This document shows positions 1 through 7,407 of a stretch of 33,587 nucleotides of DNA, one piece after another. The notes beneath the pieces were generated by a model. The model worked only from the letters and a program-made list of their open reading frames with translations, was not told the DNA's origin and did no database searches. The position numbers and the translations under genes were made by a program. Origin of the DNA: JASLDZ01 sp964235945 (GTDB lineage Bacteria > Pseudomonadota > Alphaproteobacteria > Caulobacterales > Caulobacteraceae). Every line of letters begins with the position of its first letter. Positions within the stretch are counted from its first letter, which is position 1. Location: the NCBI GenBank assembly GCA_964235945.1, contig CAXSDV010000028.1, positions 1 to 33,587 of the forward strand, written 5' to 3'.

Positions 1-854
1 GCGTGCTGGCCGATCCACTTCAAGGTCTGGCCGTTCTTGCCCAGGATGATCGGGCGCTGGCTCTCACGCTCGACGTAGATGGTCTGCTCGATGCGCGCCG
101 CGCCGCCCTTGGCCTCCTGGAAGGCGGTGGTCTCCACGGCGGCGGCGTAGGGCAGCTCCTCGTGGACGCGCAGGTAAATCTTCTCGCGGGTGATCTCGGC
201 GGCCAGCAGGCGCACGGGCAGGTCGGCGGTCTGGTCGGCGGGGTAGAGCCAGGGGCCCTCGGGCATCAGCGCGGCCAAGCGGCGCTTGAGGTCGTCCACC
301 CCCGACCCGGTCTTGGCGGAGATCAGAAACACCTCGTCGTAGACGCCCGTCTCGAACAGGCGGCCGCTGAGCGCCAGCAAGGTGTCGCGGCGGACCGTGT
401 CGATCTTGTTGATCGCGAGAATGGCTTTGCGCTTCGCGCCGCGCAGGCCTTCGACGATGGTCTCGGCGTCCTGCCGGGCCAGCTTCTGGGCGGGCGCGGG
501 ATCGGCGGCGAGTTCGGCCTCGGCGTCGGTCAGGTGCACCACCGCGTCCGCGTCCTCCGCGCCGGCCCAGGCGGCGCGCACCATGGCGCGGTCGAGCCGG
601 CGGCGCGGGCGGAACACGCCGGGAGTGTCGACCAGCACGACCTGGGAGGCGCCCTCCATGGCGACGCCGCGCACCGGGAAGCGCGTGGTCTGCACCTTCT
701 GGGTGACGATGCTGACCTTCTGGCCGACCAAGGCGTTGACCAGGGTCGATTTGCCGGCGTTGGGCGCGCCGATCACCGCGGCGAAGCCCGCTCGGGTCGG
801 ATCGGAAGTTTCCGCCACGGCGGGGGGCGCGTCCATGGGATCGGCGTCGGTCAA
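1..854 (-). CDS. era: GTPase Era, 3' end cut by window edge
   Basis: Era is a GTPase that binds 16S rRNA and assists 30S subunit maturation. The G motifs are visible: GAPNAGKS (G1), DTPG (G3), NKID (G4) and SAK (G5). The start of the C-terminal KH domain follows (GKNGQTLKWIG), where the frame leaves the window, so the last few dozen residues are missing. Two starts are possible in one frame. TTG at 854 overlaps the rnc stop as TTGA and gives MTDADPMDAPP; ATG at 836 gives MDAPP. I prefer the TTG because the other junctions of this operon are also 4-bp stop/start overlaps, but neither start has a strong Shine-Dalgarno. It is the last visible gene of the pyrE-pdxJ-acpS-lepB-rnc-era operon. Identity is near certain; the start is not. 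Confidence 0.95.
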   Translation of the reverse strand, partial: MTDADPMDAPPAVAETSDPTRAGFAAVIGAPNAGKSTLVNALVGQKVSIVTQKVQTTRFPVRGVAMEGASQVVLVDTPGVFRPRRRLDRAMVRAAWAGAEDADAVVHLTDAEAELAADPAPAQKLARQDAETIVEGLRGAKRKAILAINKIDTVRRDTLLALSGRLFETGVYDEVFLISAKTGSGVDDLKRRLAALMPEGPWLYPADQTADLPVRLLAAEITREKIYLRVHEELPYAAAVETTAFQEAKGGAARIEQTIYVERESQRPIILGKNGQTLKWIGQH

Positions 855-1546
855 GCGGCGGTCTCGCGCAGGAGGAGGGCTTGGGCGGCCGCCTTCTCCG
901 CGGCCTGGCGCGAGGCGCCCGAACCGCGCGCGGGGTCCACGCCCTCGACGCTCGCCTCCACGGTGAAGACGGGCGCATGCTCGGGCCCCTCGCGGGCGAC
1001 CACGAGGTAGGCGGGCAAAGGGCGGGCGCGGGCCTGGGCCCACTCCTGCAGGGCGGTCTTGCTGTCCTTCGGGCGCGCGCTGTCGATGCGCGCGAACTCG
1101 TCCGGCCAGTACCGGTCGTACACGACGCGCGCGGCGTCCAGCCCGCCGTCCTCGTAAACGGCGGCGATCACCGCCTCGACGGCGCCGGCCAGGATCGAGT
1201 CCTTGTCGCGCCCGCCCGTGCGCGTCTCGCCCCCGGAGAGGCGCAAGGCCGGGCCCACGCCCATGCGCCGCGCCACGGAGGCGCAGGCGTCGCGGTTGAC
1301 CAGCACGTTCAGGCGCGGGGCCAGGTCCCCCTCGCTGGCGTCCGGGTCCAGGGCGATCAGCCGCTCGGCGGTGAGCAGGCCCAGCACCCGGTCGCCCAGG
1401 AACTCCAACCGCTCGTTGTCGCGCACCTTCTTCGCGCCGTCCCCCGCGCTGGAGTGGGTCAGGGCGCGCTCCAGCCGGGCGGGATCGGCGAAGGAGTGGC
1501 CGATGCGGGCGGCGAGCTCGGCGGCGGCGGCCGCACGCGCGCTCAT
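851..1546 (-). CDS. rnc: Ribonuclease III
   Basis: RNase III cuts double-stranded RNA and processes rRNA precursors and some mRNAs. The protein is 231 residues, normal for the family. The signature NERLEFLGDRVL is at residues 44-55, and a double-stranded RNA-binding domain fills the last 75 or so residues (from DSKTALQEWAQ). The ATG at 1546 overlaps the lepB stop as ATGA, which argues for this start over longer in-frame extensions into lepB. Glu48, Asp52 and Glu124 match three of the four acidic metal ligands. At the site equivalent to E. coli Asp114 the protein reads ILAGAVEAV, with Gly121 instead of the expected Asp. The signature also has Arg53 where most bacteria have Ser. The gene lies between lepB and era and is probably translationally coupled to both. 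Confidence 0.97.
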   Translation of the reverse strand: MSARAAAAAELAARIGHSFADPARLERALTHSSAGDGAKKVRDNERLEFLGDRVLGLLTAERLIALDPDASEGDLAPRLNVLVNRDACASVARRMGVGPALRLSGGETRTGGRDKDSILAGAVEAVIAAVYEDGGLDAARVVYDRYWPDEFARIDSARPKDSKTALQEWAQARARPLPAYLVVAREGPEHAPVFTVEASVEGVDPARGSGASRQAAEKAAAQALLLRETAA

Positions 1547-2433
1547 CGCAGGATGTGCAGCCAGCGGTTCAGCCGGATCTCGGTGACCCAGGTCCAGGGC
1601 TTGAACAGGGCTGCGTGCGCGCCCCAGGAGAACAGGATCAGGTCCGCCTTGCCGACCAGGTTCTCGAACGGGACGTAACCCACGCCCGCGTCCAGGTTGC
1701 CGAGCGAGCGCTCCAGGGCGGGATCCCAGGGGCACCTTTGAAGCGCGGCCTCCTGGGCGGGGCCGGGATAGGGCGGGTAGCGGCTGTCGATGGAGTTGTC
1801 GCGGTTGTCGCCCATCATGAAGTAGCAGCCGGGCGGCACGACGTAGACGCCCGTGTCGTTGCCCCCGCCCTGGCCGGAGAAGCAGGTGGCGATCTCGTGG
1901 GTGCGGCCGCCCGGCAGGGCCTCGCTCCAGCGCGGTGCGGGGATCGGCTCCACGGCGGTGGGGCAGGTGGTGGCGGCCATGGGCAGGGCGGTGCGCGGCG
2001 TCAGGCGATCGTTGATGTAGAGCTCGCCTGCGCGCACCTGGATATGGTCGCCCGGCAGACCGATCAGGCGCTTGATGTAGTCCACGTGGCCGTCGCGCGG
2101 CAGCTTGAACACCACCACGTCGCCCCGGTGGGGAGCGCGGCCCAGGAAGCGGCCGTTCGGCAGGGGCGGGCTGAAGGGGATGGAGTTGCGGCTCCAGCCG
2201 TAGGCGAACTTGGAGACGATGATGTAGTCGCCCTGAAAGACGGTCGGCTCCATGGACGCGGAGGGGATGGTGAACGGCTGGAACAGCACCACCCGCAGCA
2301 CCAGCGCGATCAGCAGCGCGTAGAGCACCGTCTTGATGAGGTCGAAGGTCTCGCCCGCGGCGCCCCGCTCCTTCGCGCCTGCGCCGGCCCGTCGGTCGGC
2401 GGTGGAGAGCTCGCTGTCTGAGGCGGACGTCAT
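1543..2433 (-). CDS. lepB: Signal peptidase I
   Basis: LepB is the inner-membrane peptidase that removes signal peptides from exported proteins. The protein is 296 residues. A single N-terminal membrane segment lies at about residues 35-52, after a charged Ala/Gly-rich cytoplasmic stretch. The catalytic Ser60 is in PSASMEPT and the general-base Lys121 in DYIKRLIGLPGD. The late conserved box GDNRDNSIDSR is also present. The ATG at 2433 overlaps the acpS stop as ATGA, and its own stop overlaps the rnc ATG the same way. A roughly 40-residue insert between the Lys box and the GDNRD box, containing two Cys, resembles the variable domain II of the family. Placement with rnc and era is the common alphaproteobacterial arrangement. 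Confidence 0.97.
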   Translation of the reverse strand: MTSASDSELSTADRRAGAGAKERGAAGETFDLIKTVLYALLIALVLRVVLFQPFTIPSASMEPTVFQGDYIIVSKFAYGWSRNSIPFSPPLPNGRFLGRAPHRGDVVVFKLPRDGHVDYIKRLIGLPGDHIQVRAGELYINDRLTPRTALPMAATTCPTAVEPIPAPRWSEALPGGRTHEIATCFSGQGGGNDTGVYVVPPGCYFMMGDNRDNSIDSRYPPYPGPAQEAALQRCPWDPALERSLGNLDAGVGYVPFENLVGKADLILFSWGAHAALFKPWTWVTEIRLNRWLHILR

Positions 2434-3052
2434 CGGGGAGCTTTCAGAGGCGCGGGCGCGTCGTTCCCGGTATCCGCTCCGCCCGGAGGCGGCAAGTGAA
2501 CATCCGGCAAGGCTTCGATCACCACGAAGGCCTGGGCGTAAGGAGGATCGTCCGTCAGGCTGAGATGCAGGGTCGACGTATGGCCCGGCGGCGTCATCTC
2601 GGCCAGCCGCGCGGCGGCTCCGCCCGTGAGCACCAGCGTGGGCTGGCCGGAGGGCAGGTTGGTCACCCCCATGTCGCGCCAGAACACGCCCCGGCGCAGG
2701 CCGGTGCCCAACGCCTTGGCGCAGGCCTCCTTGGCGGCGAAGCGCTTGGCGTAGCTGGAGGCGCGGTCGCGCCGGCGCTCGGAGCGGGCGCGCTCGGTCT
2801 CGGTGAACACGCGCTCGNNNNNNNNNNNNNNNNNNNNNNNNNNNNNNNNNNNNNNNNNNNNNNNNNNNNNNNNNNNNNNNNNNNNNNNNNNNNNNNNNNN
2901 NNNNNNNNNNNNNNNNNGCGGTCGCGCCGGCGCTCGGAGCGGGCGCGCTCGGTCTCGGTGAACACGCGCTCGACGAAGCGGTCGCCGAAGCGCTCCAGCG
3001 TTTCGGCCACCCGGCGGATGTCGGTCAGGTCGGAGCCGACGCCCAGGATCAC
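2430..3052 (-). CDS. acpS: Holo-[acyl-carrier-protein] synthase, interrupted by assembly gap
   Basis: AcpS transfers 4'-phosphopantetheine from CoA to acyl carrier protein, activating it for fatty acid synthesis. The gene is split by 100 Ns at 2818-2917 with the same 55 bp on both sides. As written the two halves are out of frame. If one copy of the repeat and the Ns are removed (155 bases), 468 nt remain and give an uninterrupted 155-residue protein with GVGSDLTDI at the N-terminus (metal ligand Asp8) and FAAKEACAKALG with Glu57. I therefore infer that the real gene is intact. The start is GTG at 3052, overlapping the pdxJ stop as GTGA. The C-terminus carries a Pro-rich tail of about 25 residues beyond the usual domain. 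Confidence 0.9.
2763..2817. repeat. 55-bp direct repeat, copy 1 (contig end)
   Basis: These 55 bases are repeated exactly at 2918-2972, on the other side of the N run. Both copies encode the same acpS segment (ERVFTETERARSERRRDR in minus-strand translation). The most economical reading is the shared end of two neighbouring contigs, not a biological duplication. Confidence 0.9.
2818..2917. other. Run of exactly 100 Ns (scaffold gap)
   Basis: One hundred consecutive undetermined bases lie inside acpS. The round length is a typical placeholder for a gap of unknown size. Because the flanks overlap by 55 bp, the true gap is probably negative, meaning no bases are missing. Confidence 0.97.
2918..2972. 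repeat. 55-bp direct repeat, copy 2 (contig end)
   Basis: Exact second copy of 2763-2817, starting immediately after the Ns. The following bases continue the 5' part of acpS in the correct frame. Confidence 0.9.
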
Positions 3053-3852
3053 GCGGCCGGGCTCCCAGGGGGTCGCGCCGCGTCCATGGCGGCGCGCATG
3101 CGGCCGATCGCCGCCTCCAGGCCGGTGAACACCGCCTCGCCCATGAGGAAGTGGCCGATGTTGAGCTCGGCGACCGCGGGGATGGCGGCGACGGGGCCCA
3201 CGCTGTCGAAGTCGATCCCGTGGCCGGCGTGGACCTCCAGCCCGCGGTGGTGGGCGTCGAAGGCCCCGTCCTCCAGCGCCAGCAGCCGCCCCTCGGCCGC
3301 GTGCGTCTCGCCCGCGCGCAAGGCGTCGCAGTAGGCGCCCGTGTGCAGCTCCACCACCTGGGCGCCGGTCTCGGCCGCGGCGGCCACCTGAGAGGGCTGG
3401 GCGGCGATGAAGAGGGACACCCGCGCCCCGCCCTCCCCGTGCAGCCGGCGCACGGCCTCGGCCACGGCGCGTTGGTGGCGGTCGACATCGAGCCCGCCCT
3501 CGGTTGTGCGCTCTTCGCGCCGCTCGGGCACGAGGCACACGGCGTGCGGCCGATGGCGCAGGGCGATCGCGATCATCTCCTCGGTGACGGCCATCTCCAG
3601 GTTGAGCGGCTTGCCCAGGCGGCCGCAGAGTTCGGCCAGGGCGGCGATGTCGGCGTCGCCCATGTGGCGACGGTCCTCGCGCAGGTGGGCGGTGATCCCG
3701 TCCGCCCCCGCGGCGAAGGCGATTTCCGCCGCGCGCAGCGGGTCGGGATGGGCGCCGCCCCGCGCGTTGCGCAGGGTGGCGACGTGGTCGATGTTGACGC
3801 CCAGCCGCAGCCGGCCGGCGGGCGGAGCCGGTCGGCCCGGCGCGACGCTCAT
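3049..3852 (-). CDS. pdxJ: Pyridoxine 5'-phosphate synthase
   Basis: PdxJ condenses 3-amino-2-oxopropyl phosphate with deoxyxylulose 5-phosphate to form pyridoxine 5'-phosphate, the last ring-forming step of the DXP-dependent vitamin B6 route. The 267-residue TIM-barrel protein shows the family landmarks in order: VNIDHVATLRNAR, GADGITAHLREDRRHM, LNLEMAV, the Glu-rich VPERREERTTEGG, VELHTGAY, HAGHG and ELNIGHFLMGE. The ATG at 3852 overlaps the pyrE stop as ATGA, and the stop overlaps the acpS GTG. A longer in-frame extension into pyrE exists but has no family similarity. PdxJ directly upstream of acpS is a widespread proteobacterial pairing. Confidence 0.97.
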   Translation of the reverse strand: MSVAPGRPAPPAGRLRLGVNIDHVATLRNARGGAHPDPLRAAEIAFAAGADGITAHLREDRRHMGDADIAALAELCGRLGKPLNLEMAVTEEMIAIALRHRPHAVCLVPERREERTTEGGLDVDRHQRAVAEAVRRLHGEGGARVSLFIAAQPSQVAAAAETGAQVVELHTGAYCDALRAGETHAAEGRLLALEDGAFDAHHRGLEVHAGHGIDFDSVGPVAAIPAVAELNIGHFLMGEAVFTGLEAAIGRMRAAMDAARPPGSPAA

Positions 3853-4433
3853 CGAGCGAGCCGCCGGCTGCCCGGGTCCTCGACGGGCAGCGCCGCCAGT
3901 TCCGGCGGCAGGGCGTCGGCGGGGTAGGCGGGCACGTCCAGCGTGGCCAGCGCCGTGAAGGGCGCGCCGAGGTCGGCCCGACCGCCCGAGCGGTCCACCA
4001 GGGCCGCGGCCACGGCCACCTCGCCCCCCGCCTCGCGGACGGCGGCGATGCACTCGCGCGACGATAGGCCGGTCGTGACGATGTCCTCCACCATGGCCAC
4101 CCGCTGGCCCTGTTCCAGCCGGAAGCCGCGGCGCAGGCGGAAGGCCCCGCCCTCGCGCTCGACGTACATGGAGGGAAGGCCCAGCGCCCGGCCCACCTCG
4201 TAGCCCGGGATGATCGCCCCCACGGCGGGCGAGACCACGGCGGTCACGTCCGGCGCGCGGCGGCGGATCAGCTCGGCCAACGCCCGGCACAGGCGCTCGG
4301 TGCGCGCCGCGTCCATGAACACGAGGTTCTTCTGCAGGAACACGCCCGAGTGCAGCCCGGAGGAGAGCACGAAGTGCCCCTCCCTCAGCGCGCCGGCGGC
4401 GCGGAACTCGGCGAGGACGTCGTCGGATGTCAT
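3849..4433 (-). CDS. pyrE: Orotate phosphoribosyltransferase
   Basis: PyrE joins orotate and PRPP to give orotidine 5'-phosphate in de novo pyrimidine synthesis. The protein is 194 residues, a normal length. The PRPP-binding loop VAMVEDIVTTGLSS is at residues 112-125, and the N-terminal HFVLSSGLHSGVFLQK is typical of the alphaproteobacterial form. It is the first recognisable gene of the minus-strand operon ending in era. No strong Shine-Dalgarno precedes the ATG. A possible 59-codon reading frame ends 10 bases upstream (see 4444-4623). Confidence 0.96.
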   Translation of the reverse strand: MTSDDVLAEFRAAGALREGHFVLSSGLHSGVFLQKNLVFMDAARTERLCRALAELIRRRAPDVTAVVSPAVGAIIPGYEVGRALGLPSMYVEREGGAFRLRRGFRLEQGQRVAMVEDIVTTGLSSRECIAAVREAGGEVAVAAALVDRSGGRADLGAPFTALATLDVPAYPADALPPELAALPVEDPGSRRLAR

Positions 4434-4443
4434 GCGCCGGGGC

Positions 4444-4623
4444 TTAACGCCGAAGCCCGCACGGGTCGAGCGCGACCTTCAGGGCGCGGGGGCCGACGCG
4501 GGCGTCTTCAGGGGGCGGGCTCGGGACCCAGAACTTGATCACCAGCCCCCGGCCTCTGAAGTCGTCCAGGTGAGCTTGCGGCCGTCGAGCTTGGTGATGC
4601 GCAACGGCGGTGCGCTCGAACAT
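4444..4623 (-). CDS. Possible small ORF upstream of pyrE (59 aa, doubtful)
   Basis: This frame starts with ATG, preceded by AAGGA at a spacing of six, and ends with TAA 10 bases before pyrE, so it could be a leader or small gene of the same transcript. I do not recognise the product. Only its second half (from about VIKFWVP) has the G/C-ending codons typical of this genome. In the first half those codons occur in another minus-strand frame (reading LRITKLDGRKLTWTT), which ends at 4539. The switch suggests a frameshifted or decayed gene, or chance. The rest of the interval, 4624-4695, shows nothing I can name. Confidence 0.28.
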   Translation of the reverse strand: MFERTAVAHHQARRPQAHLDDFRGRGLVIKFWVPSPPPEDARVGPRALKVALDPCGLRR

Positions 4624-4695
4624 GAGCCGTCCTTGTGACCCGCCGGGCTTGCCGTTCGGCCCGGTCGCGCGATGATGACGCGCATGGGAGAACAC

Positions 4696-5064
4696 ATGAA
4701 CTTGAGAAACCAGGCCCGCATCGCCGCGGCGTCGCTCTGCCTCTCGGCGTGCGCCGACGCCGGCTACCGGGAGCCGGTCGCGACCACCCCTATGGTGAAC
4801 ACACCGTTGCGCGCCGACGACCAGTACGCGCGCATCCGGCTGGACGTGGACGCGCACGGCTACCCCACCAAGTGCGTCATCACCTCCACCAACATCCGAG
4901 ACCCCGAGATGCGGCTGCGCATCTGCCTGGGCTTCACGAACGAGGTGCGGGTCACGCCGATCCTGAAGGACGGCCGTCCGGTCGCCGGCAGCGTCGAGCG
5001 CATGTACGTCAGACCGGGCCCGACCACCCGCAAGCTGATGAGGCGGGAGAAGGCGGCGAGCTGA
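4696..5064 (+). CDS. Putative lipoprotein with TonB-C-like region
   Basis: A 122-residue protein of unknown function. The N-terminus has a short charged stretch, a hydrophobic stretch and a lipobox LSAC with Cys at residue 19, so it is probably exported and lipidated. The mature part contains IRLDVDAHGYPTKCVI, two further Cys, and a later DGRPVAG. This spacing resembles the C-terminal domain of TonB/energy-transducer proteins, but no TonB membrane anchor or Pro-rich linker is present. The start at 4696 was chosen because GGGAGAA lies just upstream and because it puts the signal sequence at the N-terminus; in-frame ATGs at 4672, 4675 and 4684 are alternatives. It is a lone plus-strand gene between two minus-strand operons. 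Confidence 0.75.
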   Translation: MNLRNQARIAAASLCLSACADAGYREPVATTPMVNTPLRADDQYARIRLDVDAHGYPTKCVITSTNIRDPEMRLRICLGFTNEVRVTPILKDGRPVAGSVERMYVRPGPTTRKLMRREKAAS

Positions 5065-5089
5065 CCCGCACCTTTCGGCCGGTCGCGTG

Positions 5090-5105
5090 CTCGGGCGTCC
5101 CCGAG
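5090..5105. terminator. GC hairpin between convergent genes
   Basis: The sequence CTCGGG-CGTC-CCCGAG forms a 6-bp stem with a 4-base loop between the lipoprotein stop (5064) and the rel stop (5113). The position fits a shared terminator for the two convergent genes. There is no U-tract on either strand, so intrinsic termination is uncertain. Confidence 0.35.
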
Positions 5106-5112
5106 ACCGAGT

Positions 5113-7407
5113 TCAGCCCCTCACCCGGTCCACCGTCTCCACCTCCTGGCAGGCGCGCAGGGCGGCGGCGATGCTGGTGAGGTGGCGGGCGTCGGCCACG
5201 TCCAACTCGAACTCCACGTCGAAGAAGTCGGACCGGCGGTGGGTCATGCGCAGGTTGGCGATGTTGCCGCCCGCCTCGCCGATCAGCGTGCAGGTCTGGC
5301 CGAGCACGCCGGTGGCGTTCCTGACCGTGGCGTGCAGGCGCGCGCGGCTGACCGTGTTGCGCTCGGCTTCGGGCGTCCAGGCGAGGTCGCGCCAGAGGCT
5401 TTCCTGGTCTTCGAACTCAGCCAAGCGGGCGCAGTCGATGGCGTGCACCGCCAAGCCCTCGCCGCCGGGCTGGAGGATGCCGACGATCCGGTCGCCGGGG
5501 ACCGGGCTGCAGCAGTCGGCGAAGTGGAGGGAGACGCCCGGGGTCAGCCCGCCGCCGCGCACGTAGAACCGGGCGGCGCGGCCGTCCTCGATGCGCACCC
5601 GGGCGGCGGCGGCGGCGCGCTCGGTCTCGTTGAGGCCGGGGAACACCGATTCGAGCACGAGGCCGGGCGCGGTGCGGCCGCGGCCCACCGCGTCGAACAG
5701 TTCCTCCTCCCCGGGCAGGGCCAGCCGGTCGAGCGCCGGGCGCAGGGACACGCCGGCCAGCGCCTTGCCCGCGCGCTGGAAGGTCTGCTCCACCGCCGCG
5801 CGGCCCAGTCGCACGAACTCGCCCTTCTCAACCGCGCGGATGTGGCGGCGGATGGCCGAGCGCGCGCGACCGGTGACGGTGAGCGAGCGCCAGTCGGGCG
5901 CCGTCACCGGCTTGTCGCCGCGCACCACCTCCACCACGTCGCCGTTCTGCAAGGGGGTGCGCAAGGGCTTCAACTGGCCGTTGATCTTGGCCCCGAGGGT
6001 GGTGTCGCCCACGTCCGTGTGGACGGCGTAGGCGAAGTCGAGCGGCATGGCCCCGCGGGGCAGGCTGATCAGCTTGCCTTTGGGGGTGAACACGAACACC
6101 TGGTCGAGGAACATTTCCAGCTTGGCGTGCTCGACGATCTCCTCCACGTCGCCGCCATGCTCCAGGACCTGGACGAGGTGGCGGATGTTTTGCAGGGGAT
6201 CGACGCCGCCCTCGGCGCGCGCGGCCTCCCGGTCGAAACCGGCCCCCGTCTTGTAGCGCCAGTGGGCGGCCACGCCCTCGTCGGCGACCCGATCCATCTG
6301 CTCCGTGCGGATCTGCAGTTCGATGCGCAGTCCGCGAGGTCCGACCACCGTGGTGTGCAGCGAACGGTAGTTGTTGCGCTTGGGCGTGGAGATGTAGTCC
6401 TTGAAACGCTCGGGCACGCTCGGCCAGGTGCGGTGGATCACGCCCAGCGCGCGGTAACACTCGTCCTCGGACTCGACGATCACGCGGAAGGCGTAGATGT
6501 CCGACAACTGGGAGAAGGCGACCGACTTCCTCTGCAGCTTGCGCCAGATCGAGTAGGGGGCTTTCTCACGGCCGTATACGGCGGCTGGAATGCCGGCCTC
6601 CGACAGGCTTTGGGCGATTTCGCCGCTGGCCAACGACACCGCCTGGCCCTGGTCGCCCCTCAACTGCTCCAGCCGGCGCAGGATGGCGCCCCGCGCGGTG
6701 GGGTTGAGGTGCGTGAACGCCAGCTCCTCGAGCTCGGAGGTGATCCGGTGCACGCCGATGGACCGCGCCAGGGGCGCGTAGACGTCCAGGGTCTCGCGGG
6801 CGATGCGCTCGCGCTTGGCCGCGTTCTTGATGAAGTGCAGCGTGCGCATGTTGTGCAGCCGGTCGGCCAGCTTGACCATGAGCACGCGCACGTCGCGCGA
6901 AATCGCCAGGATGAACTTGCGCAGGTTCTCGGCTTGGCGCTGGGCCTCGGCGTTGAACTCAAGCTTGGAGAGCTTGGTGACGCCCTCCACCAGTTCGGCC
7001 ACCTCCTCGCCGAACAGGTCGGCCACGTCGATGCGCGTGGCGCTGGTGTCCTCGATCACGTCGTGCAGCAGGGCGGTGACGATGGCCGCCGTGTCCATCC
7101 GGTACTCGGTGAGTATGCCGGCCACTTCGATAGGGTGGGCGAAGTAGGGGTCGCCCGACGCCCGCAACTGGGAACCGTGCATGCGCATGGCGTAGACGTA
7201 GGCGCGGTTCAGCGCCTGCTCGTCCGCGTTGGGGTCGTAAGCCTTGACCCGGTCGATCAGCTCGTACTGGCGCAGGACGCGGGGCCGGGCCGGGGTGCGC
7301 CCCTCCGCGTCGGAAGCGGGAGGCGCCGCCGGCGCGGCGGAACCGGCGGCCGGAGCGGAGCCCGCGGCCGCCTCGGTGAGGAGGGTGTTCGCGCCCGGGG
7401 GCGTCAG
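5113..7407 (-). CDS. Bifunctional (p)ppGpp synthetase/hydrolase, Rel/SpoT family
   Basis: This enzyme makes and degrades the stringent-response alarmone (p)ppGpp. Domains in order are: HD hydrolase (LLHDVIEDT, with HD at about residues 115-116 if counted from 7407), synthetase (RFKDYIS, YRSLHT, ELQIRT), TGS (VFTPKGKLISLPRGAMPLDFAY), a middle region and a C-terminal ACT domain ending at VETVDRVRG. The RFKD form of the loop is that of bifunctional enzymes. The first ATG, at 7188, is too far in: the conserved lead LRQYELIDRVKAYDPNAD lies upstream of it in the same frame. No ATG, GTG or TTG occurs between there and well inside rpoZ. The best candidate is CTG at 7407, which overlaps the rpoZ stop as CTGA and follows AGGAAGAG. 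This gives 764 residues with an Ala/Pro-rich N-terminal extension. Identity is secure; the start is inferred. Confidence 0.93.
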   Translation of the reverse strand: MTPPGANTLLTEAAAGSAPAAGSAAPAAPPASDAEGRTPARPRVLRQYELIDRVKAYDPNADEQALNRAYVYAMRMHGSQLRASGDPYFAHPIEVAGILTEYRMDTAAIVTALLHDVIEDTSATRIDVADLFGEEVAELVEGVTKLSKLEFNAEAQRQAENLRKFILAISRDVRVLMVKLADRLHNMRTLHFIKNAAKRERIARETLDVYAPLARSIGVHRITSELEELAFTHLNPTARGAILRRLEQLRGDQGQAVSLASGEIAQSLSEAGIPAAVYGREKAPYSIWRKLQRKSVAFSQLSDIYAFRVIVESEDECYRALGVIHRTWPSVPERFKDYISTPKRNNYRSLHTTVVGPRGLRIELQIRTEQMDRVADEGVAAHWRYKTGAGFDREAARAEGGVDPLQNIRHLVQVLEHGGDVEEIVEHAKLEMFLDQVFVFTPKGKLISLPRGAMPLDFAYAVHTDVGDTTLGAKINGQLKPLRTPLQNGDVVEVVRGDKPVTAPDWRSLTVTGRARSAIRRHIRAVEKGEFVRLGRAAVEQTFQRAGKALAGVSLRPALDRLALPGEEELFDAVGRGRTAPGLVLESVFPGLNETERAAAAARVRIEDGRAARFYVRGGGLTPGVSLHFADCCSPVPGDRIVGILQPGGEGLAVHAIDCARLAEFEDQESLWRDLAWTPEAERNTVSRARLHATVRNATGVLGQTCTLIGEAGGNIANLRMTHRRSDFFDVEFELDVADARHLTSIAAALRACQEVETVDRVRG

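Noticed and set aside
2763..2972. Biological tandem duplication within acpS
   Set aside because: A real duplication would break the frame of an essential gene. Exact length, exact identity and the 100-N placeholder fit an assembly overlap better.
2430..3488. A fused open frame passing through the Ns from acpS into pdxJ
   Set aside because: The frame exists only because Ns have no stops. Upstream of the gap it is out of frame with both genes.
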